From NCBI GenBank assembly GCA_013398955.1, contig VWPU01013478.1:124001-188000 (forward strand): a stretch of 64,000 nt of DNA. Direction: 5' to 3'. The notes beneath the pieces were generated by a model. That model had not been told where the DNA came from. It did not search any database and saw nothing but the letters and a program-made list of their open reading frames with translations. The DNA is from Callaeas wilsoni. Its lineage: Eukaryota > Chordata > Aves > Passeriformes > Callaeidae. Made by a program: the position numbers and the translations under genes. Below are positions 41,435-53,120 of the stretch, piece by piece (positions within the stretch are counted from its first letter, which is position 1; every line of letters starts with the position of its first letter).

Positions 41435-43406
41435 CCTGAAGCTTTATCTCCTGCCTTTTGTCCACCCACATGGTCCTGCAGAGTTCCCTGCCCATGTGCT
41501 CTAAGAGTCAGTCAAGGCACTGGGGTCACAACACAAACAGGTTAAGAAATATCTGGTAACCGAAGGGAAAAAATGGATAAAGGGAAATCCACAGGGTTGT
41601 TCTGGTTAAAACTGAGAATTTTGTTCAGAGTGATAATAGGCAATTATTATTTTATTATTAGATTGGTAAATTAGGAATTTAGATAAAGTAGTCATTCCTT
41701 TCACACACCAAGTGACTAGGACTTGCAGTTGAAGGAATAAATTAGGTTTGCTATGTCTAGAAGACTTAGGAAAAAAAAAAATCACTTATTTCTTTCGTTC
41801 TGTGAAATCTCAGGAATGAGATGGTGGCATTAGCCTAGAAAGGGTGACACAAGCCACCTGTTACTATTATCATACCCTTTATTTGGCTGCTATTGGGAAA
41901 AGTACAGGTCACTTTTGCAAACCTCTTTGGGTTCTGCTAAAAAAAAAGGAGCTCTAGCACTGGCTCTACAGCTGCTCACACGGTGAGTACCTACCACAGG
42001 CAGGTCAGCGGCTACCTTCTGACTGGCCACACCTGCAGCCCCTAAAGTGAACGTTGGAGAGCAGCTCATACACAGCACAACAGGGTCAAACCCAGGTCCC
42101 ATGAGATCGCTGCCCAGAAACAATAAACAAAGCAGTGACCCACGGTGTATGAGATTTGGCAGCCTTTGATAGCTCCATCCCTGCAGCAGCTGTGCCCTTG
42201 GTGGCAGCAGCCAGCAGAGCTGCAGGGGGCTTAGGAAGGAAGGAAGGATTCCTCTCCTCTGCTGCTCTCTCAGGACAGTGACCCTGCTCTCTCTCACACC
42301 CATCGTGCTGGAAAACAGAGCAGAGCCACAGAAGACTCTCACTAGAATTTTTTTTTAAAGTTCATTTAATACATTTTGGAGATCTCTTGGTCTCTCTTAA
42401 TTACTTTCCTTTTGCTATCCAACTCTGATTAACAAGAAGGTGCTCTTTGAGTCCTTTGTGAGAAAAAAAGAACCAAGAGACAATCTCCTCTTTTACCATA
42501 CTGTAAAGGAATTAATTTGCTCATCTTTAAAGCAATAAATAGTTTTATGGGTGTTAAATGAAGTCCTTACTTACCAATAAAGATGTTTACACAAGTGAAG
42601 GCAGCTTACACAATAAAAATGTCCAGTTATACCCCTAAATAATGTCCAATTAAAAGATTTTACTGTTTAAGACCTATTTTGCAATATGCTTAATACTGTT
42701 GTATTACAATATATTTAAAAGCTTTTGATTTCTGAAGCATTACTGGTACAGTGTCTCCTGTATTTTAGAATTGAATTATTCAGCAATTCATTAAATAAAT
42801 CAGACAAATCAGATTCTAGCACAGTATGTAGTAGAATAGACTCCCATCACTGGTATTTATGATGCTTTGCAATTGAAAGTAAACAGGCTTTTCCCAATTA
42901 TATTTGTGATCTTGTATTATTTTTAATCTCATTTATATACATAGCAGCTGTTTATACAAACAGTACCTGTCAGGTCACATTAGAAATCAATGTGCCAAAG
43001 GTATATAAGAAGGTTTTTATACAAGTCTGTATAAAATTAAATATATACACAACTCACTTAAACATTTGCATTAGCAGTTGTTTTTCAACAGATTGTCAAG
43101 AGGTATGAATCTTTATTAATTTAGGATTAAGTCTGTTAGTATAGCATGAATCCACTTTATCAGACTCCTCAAATATACCAAATTATTTTATTGCTAATGT
43201 AAATCATTCACACTGAGATGTTCTGCAAATCTCCTTTGCCTGCAAATGAAAATATGATTAGACACAGCACCATGTAATACTTAGGAGGCGAGAACAAATG
43301 TGTGAAGTGTGAAATAAATGTAGCAGAACATGAATCTTCCATTCCTAACAGCTGTTTGGCAGTACAGCGTGTGTATGTGACAGCAATGACAACACACTGT
43401 CCTCAG
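41435..43406. other. Non-coding DNA, no feature recognised
   Basis: AT-rich with a GC-richer patch at 41900-42330. A weak exon-like segment (41908-41982, donor CACG|GTGAGT) has a poor acceptor and I do not support it. A minus-strand frame of 150 codons over 41890-42342 has no domain. Confidence 0.5.
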
Positions 43407-43433
43407 AGGTAATGAGACTCATTTCCCCACCAG

Positions 43434-43559
43434 CTCAGAAATGCGTCACAGCTCCAGCGAGCCCCAGGACAGACACCGTGTGCACAAGATGCATCACTTG
43501 GGCCTACAGGAAATCAGGGAGCAGGAATTCCAACCAGCAACAGCAATTTCCACACCCAG
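43434..43559 (+). other. Candidate internal coding exon, unidentified
   Basis: The segment lies between an acceptor (CATTTCCCCACCAG) and a CCCAG|GTGGAG donor, 126 bases long, with three CpGs confined to it. In the phase 2-2 frame it reads SEMRHSSSEPQDRHRVHKMH and then HLGLQEIREQEFQPATAIST, with many GC-ending codons. All three plus frames are open, so the frame is not proven. The minus-strand frames contain stops. An alternative start at 43407 would add nine codons and keep the phase. It is phase-compatible with the plus readings at 35290-35406 and 48381-48568. No domain is recognised. Confidence 0.28.
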
Positions 43560-44130
43560 GTGGAGCAGCAGTATTGATCTGTATCACTACCAGAGTAGCA
43601 TGATTAATCATTAGAGCTGATGTAATAATATATTATTCCTTGCTGTTTCTAGGTACTGAGATGGACGTCTAAAGCCCTTTCTTGTCTCCTTTAGAGCAAC
43701 ACTATAATTTACTCTATTTTAGCAAGTAAATAAACAAAAAAATTTAAAATAGAACTTTTATCTGTTATCAGCTAGAAGCTGCTGTCATTGCTGGCAAGGG
43801 AATAGAGCAATGCAACAAAGCTGGGATGACTACAGCAGAGAATCCACCAAGAGCTTCTAGGGGAGCCTGAGAGAACAAGACATACATATAAAACTACAGC
43901 CAGAAAGCCCAAAAGACACAACCAGCGTAGAAGGGGAGCAAATGTCAAGAAAGCTTTTTTTTTTAATCTTCTATTATCCCTTCTCTCTGATGAGCTGCTT
44001 CTGAAAACAATCCAAGAGACACTGTAAAGAAATACTAATCCACAGAAGTAACCAAGCTCTTTTAGGAGGAACCATGCTTTCCTCCAGACAGGCTTTGCGT
44101 TCATGTCTGCTCTGTGGAAACCAACACCTC

Positions 44131-44153
44131 AGGACAGGACAGGACAGGACAGG
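44131..44153. repeat. (AGGAC)n pentanucleotide microsatellite
   Basis: Four perfect AGGAC units from 44131 to 44150 plus a partial unit, inside a GC-richer patch (44100-44460) that otherwise has only domain-less open frames on both strands. Confidence 0.9.
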
Positions 44154-47100
44154 CAGCAGGACAGCTCATCACAGCAGGACACAGCCTGGTGCACACCAGG
44201 GGATGTGCTGCCCTGCTCTGCTTGGTGTGAGCTCCACAGGGACCTTCCCTCAGAGTGGGGCACTGCTGGGACTGCCCAGGGTGTGTCTCTTTCTCAAGGA
44301 CTCCTGCTCGGGTACCACGGAGCCCCTGCTCTTGTGAGAAGGGAAATGATGCACAAGGGGTCAGAGGTGGAGCACATAACACACCTAAATAGATGTGATT
44401 CACATTGCCTAGCAAAATCACTGGGGAGCTACCTGACTCCTCAAGTAGAGAGGAGTTGGTCACAGCTCTCTATCATCACCTAATGTACAATAGTACATGT
44501 CTTGAAGGAAAACGCCAATAATAACAAGGTTTGTGTTTGAAACAGAAAATGGTGTTTGTCCTGCATAACTCAAGGGAAGGTATTTGTCAGCTCACAAGGT
44601 TTTACTTCCTGTTGGAAGCACAGGAAACAAAAGATAAAAACAGAATGATGCGTACTTATGAGCAGATGAACAACCTGGAAGTTTCTGAAGGGTCAGCATT
44701 GCCAAAATATTTTTCTTATTAGCCATACACACATTCTGAATTTCATGCAAATTCAGTATTTGATTACACATAGACCAGTCCCATATTGCTCACTCATATA
44801 AACAATAAATTAAACCCCAGAGCTGTTGTAATAGTAAAAATGTCATGCACACTTCAACAGTAACATTAATAAAATATGCAGAAAAAACAACTGTGCATTT
44901 AACCAGGCAGTGTTTAAGTGGCAGACAAAAGTAATTTGTATATTTTTTAAAGATGCACTCTTTCTACTTTCCAAGAACAGTTTTCAGGAGGCAAAGTGAT
45001 AATTTTTGACACTTTGGGATACCATAAGCCATAGTATTCAGACATTTCAACTATTCTTATGGTCAAGAGAATTTAGATAAGAAGCATTCTTTGAAAATTT
45101 GGACTTCCTAAATGTCAGCTTTATTCTTCGCTAATTCTCTAACAGCAGGCAAAATTAATAATAATCTGCCAGTCAGTCATGGTATTCCAGGGAAACTGAA
45201 TGGATTCTTTAGAAAGGAACAGATATTAGTGAGAAGAGATGCAAGTTCTCTCCAGTACACACTCTTGAGGATGTGCACAGGAAGAAGGAAAGATACAAAG
45301 AATGCTGAAAGGCTAATTGTTTTATGAGAGAAATTTTTTAAAATATTTTTTAAAGGAGATGTAATCTTATTAAACTATTTGCCCACAATCAGCCTGTTTC
45401 ACTTGGAAGCCAAGTGCCATATTTTAACTACTTTTAAAAATAATACCCAGTAAACCTAGTATGTATCAACAGTACTTACATATGCATTGTGTTGTATTTG
45501 CATCCTTTATTCTTCAAGGCAACCATCCCTCAGTCAATGCAGAAAAATGTGTATAGGCGAACAAAAATGAACAAAATATTATATAACACACAGGATGTGG
45601 CAAGATTCAGTCAGGAAGGCACTTTTTATTTTTCTAGAAACTCACGTAACACACTGATTTTCTGAAAGCTAATTCCTAACAGCAAGCATAGCCAAAGAAA
45701 ATCAAGTGTCTTTTCAGGTCAGGATCTTCTCCATGTAGAACAGTAAACACTGCACAGTTCTAGCCTAGAGATACAGCAGTATTTAATGATGCAAATAGAA
45801 AAAATAATAAATAGATAGAAAAACAGGACAAAAGCATCACAAGAGAAAGAATGAAATTTAGATAAACTCTATTTAATGTATATTTCTATGATTCCTGGAT
45901 GTAAGAGAATCTAAGTCCCTGAGCAAAACTGATTCAAAGGCCAAAGTCAAGGAGCTCTGCAGTGGGAACATCTATGTTATGTAGTTCTGCCAGAAACCAA
46001 GCCCATACATTTTCCTGCAGTCACCTTACTGCTAAACTGAATGGCAAATTCTGCCTTGACTCCAAGGCATGTAAGGCTGCCTGGACCACGTTAGCTCAGG
46101 CAGAGCCAGGACTCCCAAAGGTCAAATTGTGCTCTGTGTGTCTATTTTTGAACCAGACAAGCTCCGCTGGCATAAGGATGAGATTGCATTGGTACTGAAG
46201 GAGGAAGACCATGGTTAAGTGCAAAGTTACAGTGAGACAAGGTGGGACAGAGATAATTAACCAAGGGAATCACGTCACACAGACTGCAGCTGGAGTGCAG
46301 AAGGGAGTCCAGAGAGAGCTGGGCACCTTCAACGAAACACTGAAAGTAATTGCAAGGCTCAGAAGGACTCAGGTGACCTGGAGTGAATTTTCACTGTTTA
46401 GAAGGCAACAAACACATGGCTGTTTGCTAACACAATGTACTCAGCCCTATATTTTAAAAACGTTTTGTCTTTTATTTGCAGAAAACTCATTATCAAAACC
46501 AATAAGCCATCAGAGAAGAATGAGTCATCACAGCAGCTACAAAAAGGACAGGATTAAAAAAATACATATGTATGTATCCAAAGTTAACACCCATGCACGG
46601 TAACAAACACAAAAGAACATTAATAAATCGCAAGATGTTGTCTGTGCAAGAGGCTGCAGAATAATGAAATATTGAGAAATTCCATATGGAACAGATTTTC
46701 AAGAGAACATTGTGAAAGGTGCATCTTCCAAAAATTTGTTCCATAAGTGAGAAGTACTTTTGCCTAAAACTGATTTCATCATTCCATCAGGACTCATTAG
46801 CAAAAGATTTAGCAATAGCCTATGACATGTCCCCTTACACAGAAGTGATTCAGTCTCACAGTGCATCCAAACCCACATTCGGCACAGGAGGCAGATTCGC
46901 TGCAAATAATCACATTCATTCAGTTACTGAGGTCAAGTATCAATTTTCTGAGGCTGAAGAACAGAATACAGCAACCACTGTCTGTGCATTTCCAATCTTT
47001 AGTCAAGCTCTCACTTATCAGTATTACTCCCTCTGAATTTGGTAGTATTTGTAGAAGTGGATCCAGTCCCACTGGATCTCTTATTTTGCCCTTAACTCTC

Positions 47101-47917
47101 TCTGGTGCTGTCACTGACCACCTTGGCAAACACATCTGATACTGTGGCTGTGACCACTGCACTGCATTAACACAGCAAGAGAACAATGCAACACATGTTT
47201 TGACAAAACAATTGTGAATAAGAGGAATCTGCTACATATTATCCAATAAACACCATTATTAAAACCAGACAACTGTGTGTCCTTTACTCATTTTAATTAG
47301 CAAACTGACAAATATGTAGGACGTCAGAAACAAGAAAGACACTGACAAGGAATTTTCTTATCACTTTCTGTAAAGTACACAAGTGTGCACTTTGCCACAT
47401 TTGAGAATTTTTTCACATACAGAACAAGACACAGCAAGACAATATTCCAATCTGCCTCAAATCTCTTCAAAGTTTTGAGTAAAACAGATGAGCGTTTTCT
47501 TGATACTGAGCTAGGATATGAAGTTTACTTTGGCCAAAACATCAAAAAAATGATCACAAGGCAAGTGGGAACAAGATTCTCATTAAACATTCCACATTTG
47601 TCACACTTCAGATTTTACCAAAAGGATGAACTAGTTATTGGGTTTGTGCTTTCACCACTGCAGTAAATCCTGTCTCTCCCTCTCCTGCACAAAAACATGT
47701 CTTGCTCAATTTCACAGTTATAACAAAAAGTGACAGGAAGTACCAGACCTTGTGTTTTATTCTGTTCAGAGGCCATTTATGCACATGCTTTGGAAGAGAT
47801 GGCCATATGGGCATCTGCAGTTCTGTTTTCAATTTTACAGCCCTCACTGATGAGCAACATTAGATAAAAAGCTGCTCACCCAAAGTCAACTATGTGCCAG
47901 CAACAGAGAAACAACTT
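44154..47917. other. Non-coding DNA, no feature recognised
   Basis: AT-rich with scattered short open frames on both strands, the longest about 130 codons (46211-46603). None has a domain, CpG enrichment or splice context. I see no repeat family. Confidence 0.5.
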
Positions 47918-47994
47918 GAAGGTGTTAGATAAGTGACATTTCTATTAGAAATGTCACCTTCTATTAATAGAAGGTGTCTTTTTGCATTATCTAA
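47918..47994. repeat. Nested inverted-repeat element (two perfect hairpins)
   Basis: Hairpin one: arms GTGACATTTCT (47933-47943) and AGAAATGTCAC (47947-47957) with a three-base loop. Hairpin two: a 22-base perfect palindrome at 47955-47976 with arm CACCTTCTATT, sharing CAC with the first. Both are enclosed by an outer inverted repeat TTAGATAA (47925-47932) / TTATCTAA (47987-47994). GAAGGTG at 47918-47924 repeats at 47970-47976 and can also pair with the shared CACCTTC, giving two competing folds. It could be a small terminal-inverted-repeat transposon relic, a cruciform-forming site or an RNA hairpin. I do not recognise the family. Confidence 0.75.
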
Positions 47995-48371
47995 TCAAAA
48001 CTTTAATTTTGGGAGGAACAGTCAAAGCTAGTAACTTCAGTAACCTGGCTGTTCATATAAAGTCATTAATACAATATAGATTTTACATTGAGCAATAATA
48101 AAAAAAAAACCTTTAACTGACATTTCAATAGCATTTCTCTATTAACATTTAGTGGTGTTGGAGGAAAAAATCATCATTTCTCCATTAGCCACATGAAGGT
48201 TCCAAAAGGTTGGTGGTCTTCCAGATAGTTGACTCATCTGGCACTGCTAACTACTTTGAATTTTTAGAACAAAAACCTTCATATTTTGCTTTCGAATACA
48301 AGAAAAACCAATTTCACTCCATATCTTTTCATTGATAAAAATAAGAGTGCAACAATAAGAAATTAATTTCT

Positions 48372-48556
48372 TCACTTCAGATCAAAGTCATCTACCACCT
48401 CTGTAGAACCAACACGGCCTACTCCAGGAGGCAGCAGCGAGGTGAGGTCCTCAAGCAGAACTTCAGAAATTCTACAGCTTGCTACCGTGCGGCCCTTAAC
48501 CGCTGAGCATACAAAAGAGCAAAAGCTCTCCAAAGAGCCAGAAGACTTACGCAAGT
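48372..48556 (-). CDS. Candidate terminal coding exon, unidentified gene
   Basis: On the minus strand, a T-rich acceptor (GTACCTTTGATGTCAG) opens at 48556 in phase 1. The frame stays open for 60 codons: LRKSSGSLESFCSFVCSAVK, then GRTVASCRISEVLLEDLTSL, then LPPGVGRVGSTEVVDDFDLK, then TGA at 48372-48374. The sequence turns AT-rich right after the stop, as a 3' UTR would. An AATAAA on this strand (TTTATT near 47757) could end the transcript. The island holds about six CpGs. The first part is Ser/Cys-rich and the tail is acidic; no domain is visible. The competing plus-strand reading is an internal exon at 48381-48568, Ser/Thr-rich, ending AAAG|GTACAA. I judge the minus reading better on codon pattern, but not by much. 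Gene identity is unknown. Confidence 0.4.
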
Positions 48557-48568
48557 CTGACATCAAAG

Positions 48569-49193
48569 GTACAAACAAACCCCTTCCTTTCAAACTCTCA
48601 TTTAGCTTTTTCCCCTGAGTGGATTTTAGTAATTATCTGATTTTGTATACATCATTAATTTCACATAGATTTAGAGTTCTGCTGGTCTAGGTAAAGGAAA
48701 ATAGCATTTTCCAGTAACATTGCACTCTCTAGGAATGAAAAAAAAAAAGAAACTAAAAGAACAATAAATTAAAACAAGGCTAAAATATCTGTGATCCCAG
48801 ATACTTAATCCAGCTATTACTCAGCCCAAGTTTCATAATGTGTAAAGGTGTAAGAGAAAGTACATATTCTGAGAAAGAAATCCCAATTTCTCTAGCCACT
48901 CTCGGACAAAGAATAATTTAGAATGGATCTCATCTTTACAGATGAGCCAAATCAAATTATAGAAATATTTTTTTAAAGTCACAATGCCTATTTTTTTGCT
49001 AAAAAGTAGACAAGCAGTACACAGCTATCTAATAAAAACTGCATTTAAGAAGACTATGTATGTGCCCAACATACTCTCCTTCAAATCCATTTCTATAAAT
49101 GATTAAAACGTTATCTCTCATTTTATTTCTGCTCCTTTGTTTTGCTGCTCTTCCTGACAGTGTTAGACAATGTTTTTTTCTCTTGCTTGCCAG
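48569..49193. other. Non-coding DNA
   Basis: AT-rich sequence between the 48.4 kb island and the possible micro-exon at 49194. No feature is seen. Confidence 0.5.
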
Positions 49194-49220
49194 CACTGAG
49201 CTGTGTGTGAGCTCCCTAAG
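49194..49220 (+). other. Possible 27-base micro-exon
   Basis: A near-ideal acceptor (TTTTTTTCTCTTGCTTGCCAG) and a near-ideal donor (CTAAG|GTAAGG) bracket only 27 bases, a multiple of three. Only the phase-2 frame is open (TELCVSSL). Micro-exons of this size are common in vertebrate neuronal genes, but paired strong splice sites also occur by chance and the phase does not fit between the neighbouring plus-strand candidates. Confidence 0.18.
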
Positions 49221-50139
49221 GTAAGGCTAATCACAGTGGGCCACATTGCCTTACTAAGGATTGGCAGAGCCTCTCTTCTGCTGTTTGAAGGTCTTGGACA
49301 ACAGATTGTCACAGATTTCTGGCTGGAGGTACCAAGGACTGTGGAGCAGTCTCAACCAAGTAGTTGGTCAATACCAAATTTCTGCAAGCTGCTTTAATTT
49401 CATTATTCTCAGCCTATCAGCAGGCTGAAAGGGGCTCAATATGGAACCTGTACCCGTTTATAACCTCTTATGTCACTGGAACCCAAATGACACCCAAGCC
49501 AAATGAACCACAACACCAGGGAAAACGAAGCCTGCCTAAAAGGGCTGTCTCACCTCTTCCCACTTAAACCTCCACTGCCAGTGCTTGGCATTTTCCACAA
49601 ATGCAGGGCAGGCAGAAAGTACCAGCACTCATAGCATCTCACTAATCCCAGCAGGCTGTCACTATTTAAAAGCTGTTTCCAATATTCAGGTAGTTTTAAT
49701 CATCCACTATCCCCATCAATCACAATCACTGGGAGTGCCTTGAAGCCCTTTTCACACTGATAATGCCTTTCCAAGATCGACTTCTAACCTGTGCTGGAGC
49801 AAATGTGCAAAATTAGCCAAATGTAACACCAGCAACCCCAGCTTCTTCTTTGGGGAAAGAAGATAGTCATGCACTTGAAAATACACTTGGTGCCAGCCAA
49901 CTTGATGCAAAATTAATCCAGTTCTGTATTCCTATATGCTTTAGGGAACTCCTGTGTTTCTTTTTACCTGGGAACATATTAACCTTGAATAACAGTGTAT
50001 GCTCTGATCCCCCTAAGGCAGATAAGGCTTATAAATCTATGAAAAGACTGATTAGAATAACAAAATATACTTAAGTATCAGTTTCCACCCTTGTGGGCTC
50101 TACAGTAAGACAACTGGCGGAAGCAACTTACACATGTTA

Positions 50140-50450
50140 AGCTGCAGGCATCAAAATTAATTATTTTACACCAAAGCTTGCCTCAAAAGGGACCACCGTA
50201 ATTAGGATAATAAGCATTAATGCAGATCATGAAATTTATGTGGGTTGGGCTTTTTTTAAAGTTTATAAATCCCCTTTGTGCACAATTGTTACATTATTGC
50301 TATTTGAAATAAAAACACAAATTAGACATTTAAAATCTTATTAAAATGTGTGCAGTTAAACACTGGCTAAAGCGTATATAACCCTCCCACAATTTCAGAC
50401 TTTATGGACAATATCTATCATTCTAAGTCCATAAGTATATTAATTGCATG
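50140..50450. promoter_or_regulatory. Candidate conserved AT-rich regulatory stretch
   Basis: Contains AATTAATTATTT, GTAATTAGGATAATAAGCATTA and related TAAT-core motifs, next to the small CpG island at 50.66 kb. Clustering of homeodomain-type cores beside a CpG island is compatible with an enhancer or promoter-proximal element. It is inferred from composition only. Confidence 0.18.
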
Positions 50451-50659
50451 GATTTTAAGTACCATTAACATTCAACCAATAGTGCTTTTCCAGAAAGCTT
50501 CCAGCAAGGATTAGCACCTTTTGGAAATAAAATTTAATTTGCAGGGAAGGTAATAACATTTTAATCTATCTCAATGTATTAAAAACGAAAGGAAAAAATC
50601 AGCTAATATTGGTTTTGAACACTGGAGACCTGTCCCACAGCTCCCAGGAATGAAAACAA

Positions 50660-50880
50660 ACGCATCGATTGCGGCGCGTGGAAGAGGCTGTGAGTGACCT
50701 GGGGCCCCAGCTGGGGAGCACACCCCGTACCTCGCTCCCACTGCGCCTTCCCGTGCTCTCACCACCTCGGCTGCGGCCCCAAAGAGAGGAAACAGATGCT
50801 GAGGTGAAAGCAGACGGCGCATTGATTGCTTCTTTTAGGATTAGCATTAAAGTGTGCAATGTGTAACGTTTAACCCTCGG
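50660..50880. promoter_or_regulatory. Small CpG island, possible alternative promoter or first exon
   Basis: About 15 CpGs in some 220 bases at clearly elevated GC, with GATTGCGGCGCGTGG at the left edge, in otherwise CpG-depleted DNA. The minus strand has long open frames through it, an acceptor-like TTTGGGGCCGCAG and a donor-like GCGAG|GTACGG. The plus strand has GAGGCT|GTGAGT. None of these gives a protein I recognise. An intragenic alternative promoter, an unmethylated enhancer or an exon would all fit. There is no TATA box at a sensible place. Confidence 0.4.
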
Positions 50881-50889
50881 CTCCTGCAC

Positions 50890-52944
50890 CTCCCAGCCAG
50901 CCACCAGCACACTGCACAGCGACAGAAAAGAAGGATTTTGCCTTAAGCCAACAGAACATTTGACTTTGTAGGAACAGCATAGATTAATCTTGCTCCTGTT
51001 TTTTGGATGTGGCAGTTGTTTGCTTTCAAAAGTGCTACAAGGCAACATTGGGTTGCTGTTGCCGGCTACCGTATTTATAATTACATCTCAGACTCCATTT
51101 ATAAAACAATTTTTTAGCATATCAAAATTGTTACTGGTTCAAGGAAAAATTTTGAAGGGTAGTTCTGCATATAATCATTATAAAATTCATGGTACTTTCT
51201 CTGAAATTTAGATTTGTTAGCTCCAGGCTACCAGCAATTTTTTCTAATTAATTACTGCTTTCCTTCCTAATTTTGTCAAACATTTTGACTGTCACTATAT
51301 GTGTGATTTCCTCCCTCAGATTATTTCATAGCATCACAATTAGCATTAAAACAGCTATTGTTTTTCCACTCAGAACTTGATGTTCTTGAAGAAAACCTAA
51401 CAATTTTTTCCCACTTTCTGGTCTGTTGTGAAGCCTAAATAACATCTGTAAAGTGCCCCAATATCTTAGATACAGACAAAGTAAGAGCATGAAAGGAGTT
51501 TTTATCACTGATTGTAGATTTCTCTAGGAAGAATGAGAGAGGGATTCTTCTGCCAATTTCCTTCCACGTTCCCTTCTAATAGAAACATTACATAGCATAA
51601 AATTTGACAAAAGATCACAATTTTGTTGCTAATAAATGTGACATTTTCATTGAAATAAACCCCTTAAAGAGGGGGAAAAACATGCTGCAAGCGCTGCCTG
51701 AAAGAAGAAAGGAAAATTCCACTGAGAATTTAATCTGCCACTTACCATTGCTGAAATAACGGCTGATAACACAGATCCTGGTAGCTAATCACACTGTTTA
51801 CATCCCTGTCCACATTAGTATACATGATTTCTGTATCCATTGTAATTGTTTATGTTACCTTTCAGGACACAAGGATTTATGTGATCCAAAGCTAAAGGAA
51901 ACTTTTTTGTTAATGTCAGTGGATAAGACCTCACACAAAATATGCACCTTAGCTGTCTTAAGCAGTTACTGAGCTCTTGCGTACAAATTTAAAAACAGGA
52001 ACTCACAAAAGTTTCAGGACCAGTATCATAATCATGTCATCTAGGGATGCAAAACCAACCTCAAGTTCATGTGCAGATGAACTAGAGAATTTCAATTAAC
52101 AGAAATTCTAAGCTTTTGGGTTTATTTAGTTTGGTTTTTTTTAAATTTTTTCATAAAATGAAAAAAAAAAAAACAAGCTGAAGACCAGAAGACACATTTC
52201 ATTCCATTTGTATATGAGGGGAAAGAGGGAGGCAAGCAAGCAAAACATGGGTGATTACATGACAATTATCAGTGTGAGCGAATACAAGGAATATAGACAT
52301 GACTGTGTAATTTTTAGTCAGCAAAACAAGCATGTTTAGATTTGTCCAAAATGAAAGGAAGGCACTGGCTGCAGGAGTTTCTGGCTTATTGCAAGCCTCA
52401 CATTGTAAATGTTTTGGATAAACGTCTGTTGACCAAACCCTGACTTGTTCAGGGCTTTCCAGTAATTACTACAGAGCAGACTTGCTAGAAACAAAGCGTG
52501 ATGTATCAGCTCGGGCTTACTTTAGAATCTGTTTGTAGCACATAAGGGATCCTGACATACCAAACACCAGCCCAACGCTGTGATCCATGCTCATATCCAC
52601 CTGAATGTGCATGACCACACAGAGAAAAGCAGGCTCTAAAACAGGTGAGAATCTTAAAAACGGGAGGAGGCAACTCCTGGACCTGTCCAAATTGTTGATA
52701 AATTTCAGGAAGCAGAATAGGACAGCAATTGAAGGAATAATGACACTGCTATAGCAGCAGTGCTTACATTTTCTTCCAAGCAGGCAGCAACCAACTTCAA
52801 CACCAAGAGACCATGGCAGTCATCATAACTTTATACAGCTCCTAAATTCAAACAGAGAGTACAAACCTACAAACTCTGACCAAGGCCTCTCTTCTAAATT
52901 CTAAACACAAACCAGTAGCTGGTATTCCTGTAGGGAAGAATGCT
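50890..52944. other. AT-rich non-coding DNA
   Basis: No gene or repeat family is seen. There are short A runs (for example near 52161-52172) and a few isolated CpGs around 52420-52520 without exon structure. Confidence 0.55.
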
Positions 52945-53120
52945 ACTGCATAAAGCACTGGAACAGGCTGCCCAGAGAAGTTGTGGATGCCCCATCCCTA
53001 GAAGTGCTAGAGGCCGGGCTTCATGGGAGCTCTGAGCAACCTGGTCTAGTGAAAGGTGTCCCTGCCCATGGCAAGGGGGTGGAACTAGGTGATCTTTAAG
53101 GTTCCTTCCAAACCATTCTA
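52945..53120 (+). mobile_element. CR1 LINE, 3' end fragment
   Basis: A clear match to the 3' terminus of the avian CR1 non-LTR retrotransposon. It runs through CACTGGAACAGGCTGCCCAG, GGATGCCCCATCCCTAGAAG, AGCAACCTGGTCTAGTG, GGTGTCCCTGCCCATGGCAA and GATCTTTAAGGTTCCTTCCA, ending in AACCATTCTA, the start of CR1's terminal ATTCTATGAT-type repeat. It is severely 5'-truncated, as almost all CR1 copies are, and carries no reverse transcriptase sequence. It is much better preserved than the 41.3 kb piece, so it is younger. CR1 encodes its own reverse transcriptase elsewhere; this copy is inert. Confidence 0.93.

Noticed and set aside
41908..41982. 75-base plus-strand exon candidate with a GTGAGT donor
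   Set aside because: The acceptor has no pyrimidine tract, the frame includes a nine-A run, and the only CpG is at the donor.
41890..42342. 150-codon minus-strand frame
   Set aside because: No domain, no splice or promoter context, and local GC richness explains its length.
50599..51048. 149-codon minus-strand frame across the CpG island
   Set aside because: The frame is kept open by GC content in the island and continues into ordinary AT-rich DNA with no domain; a CpG island call is safer.
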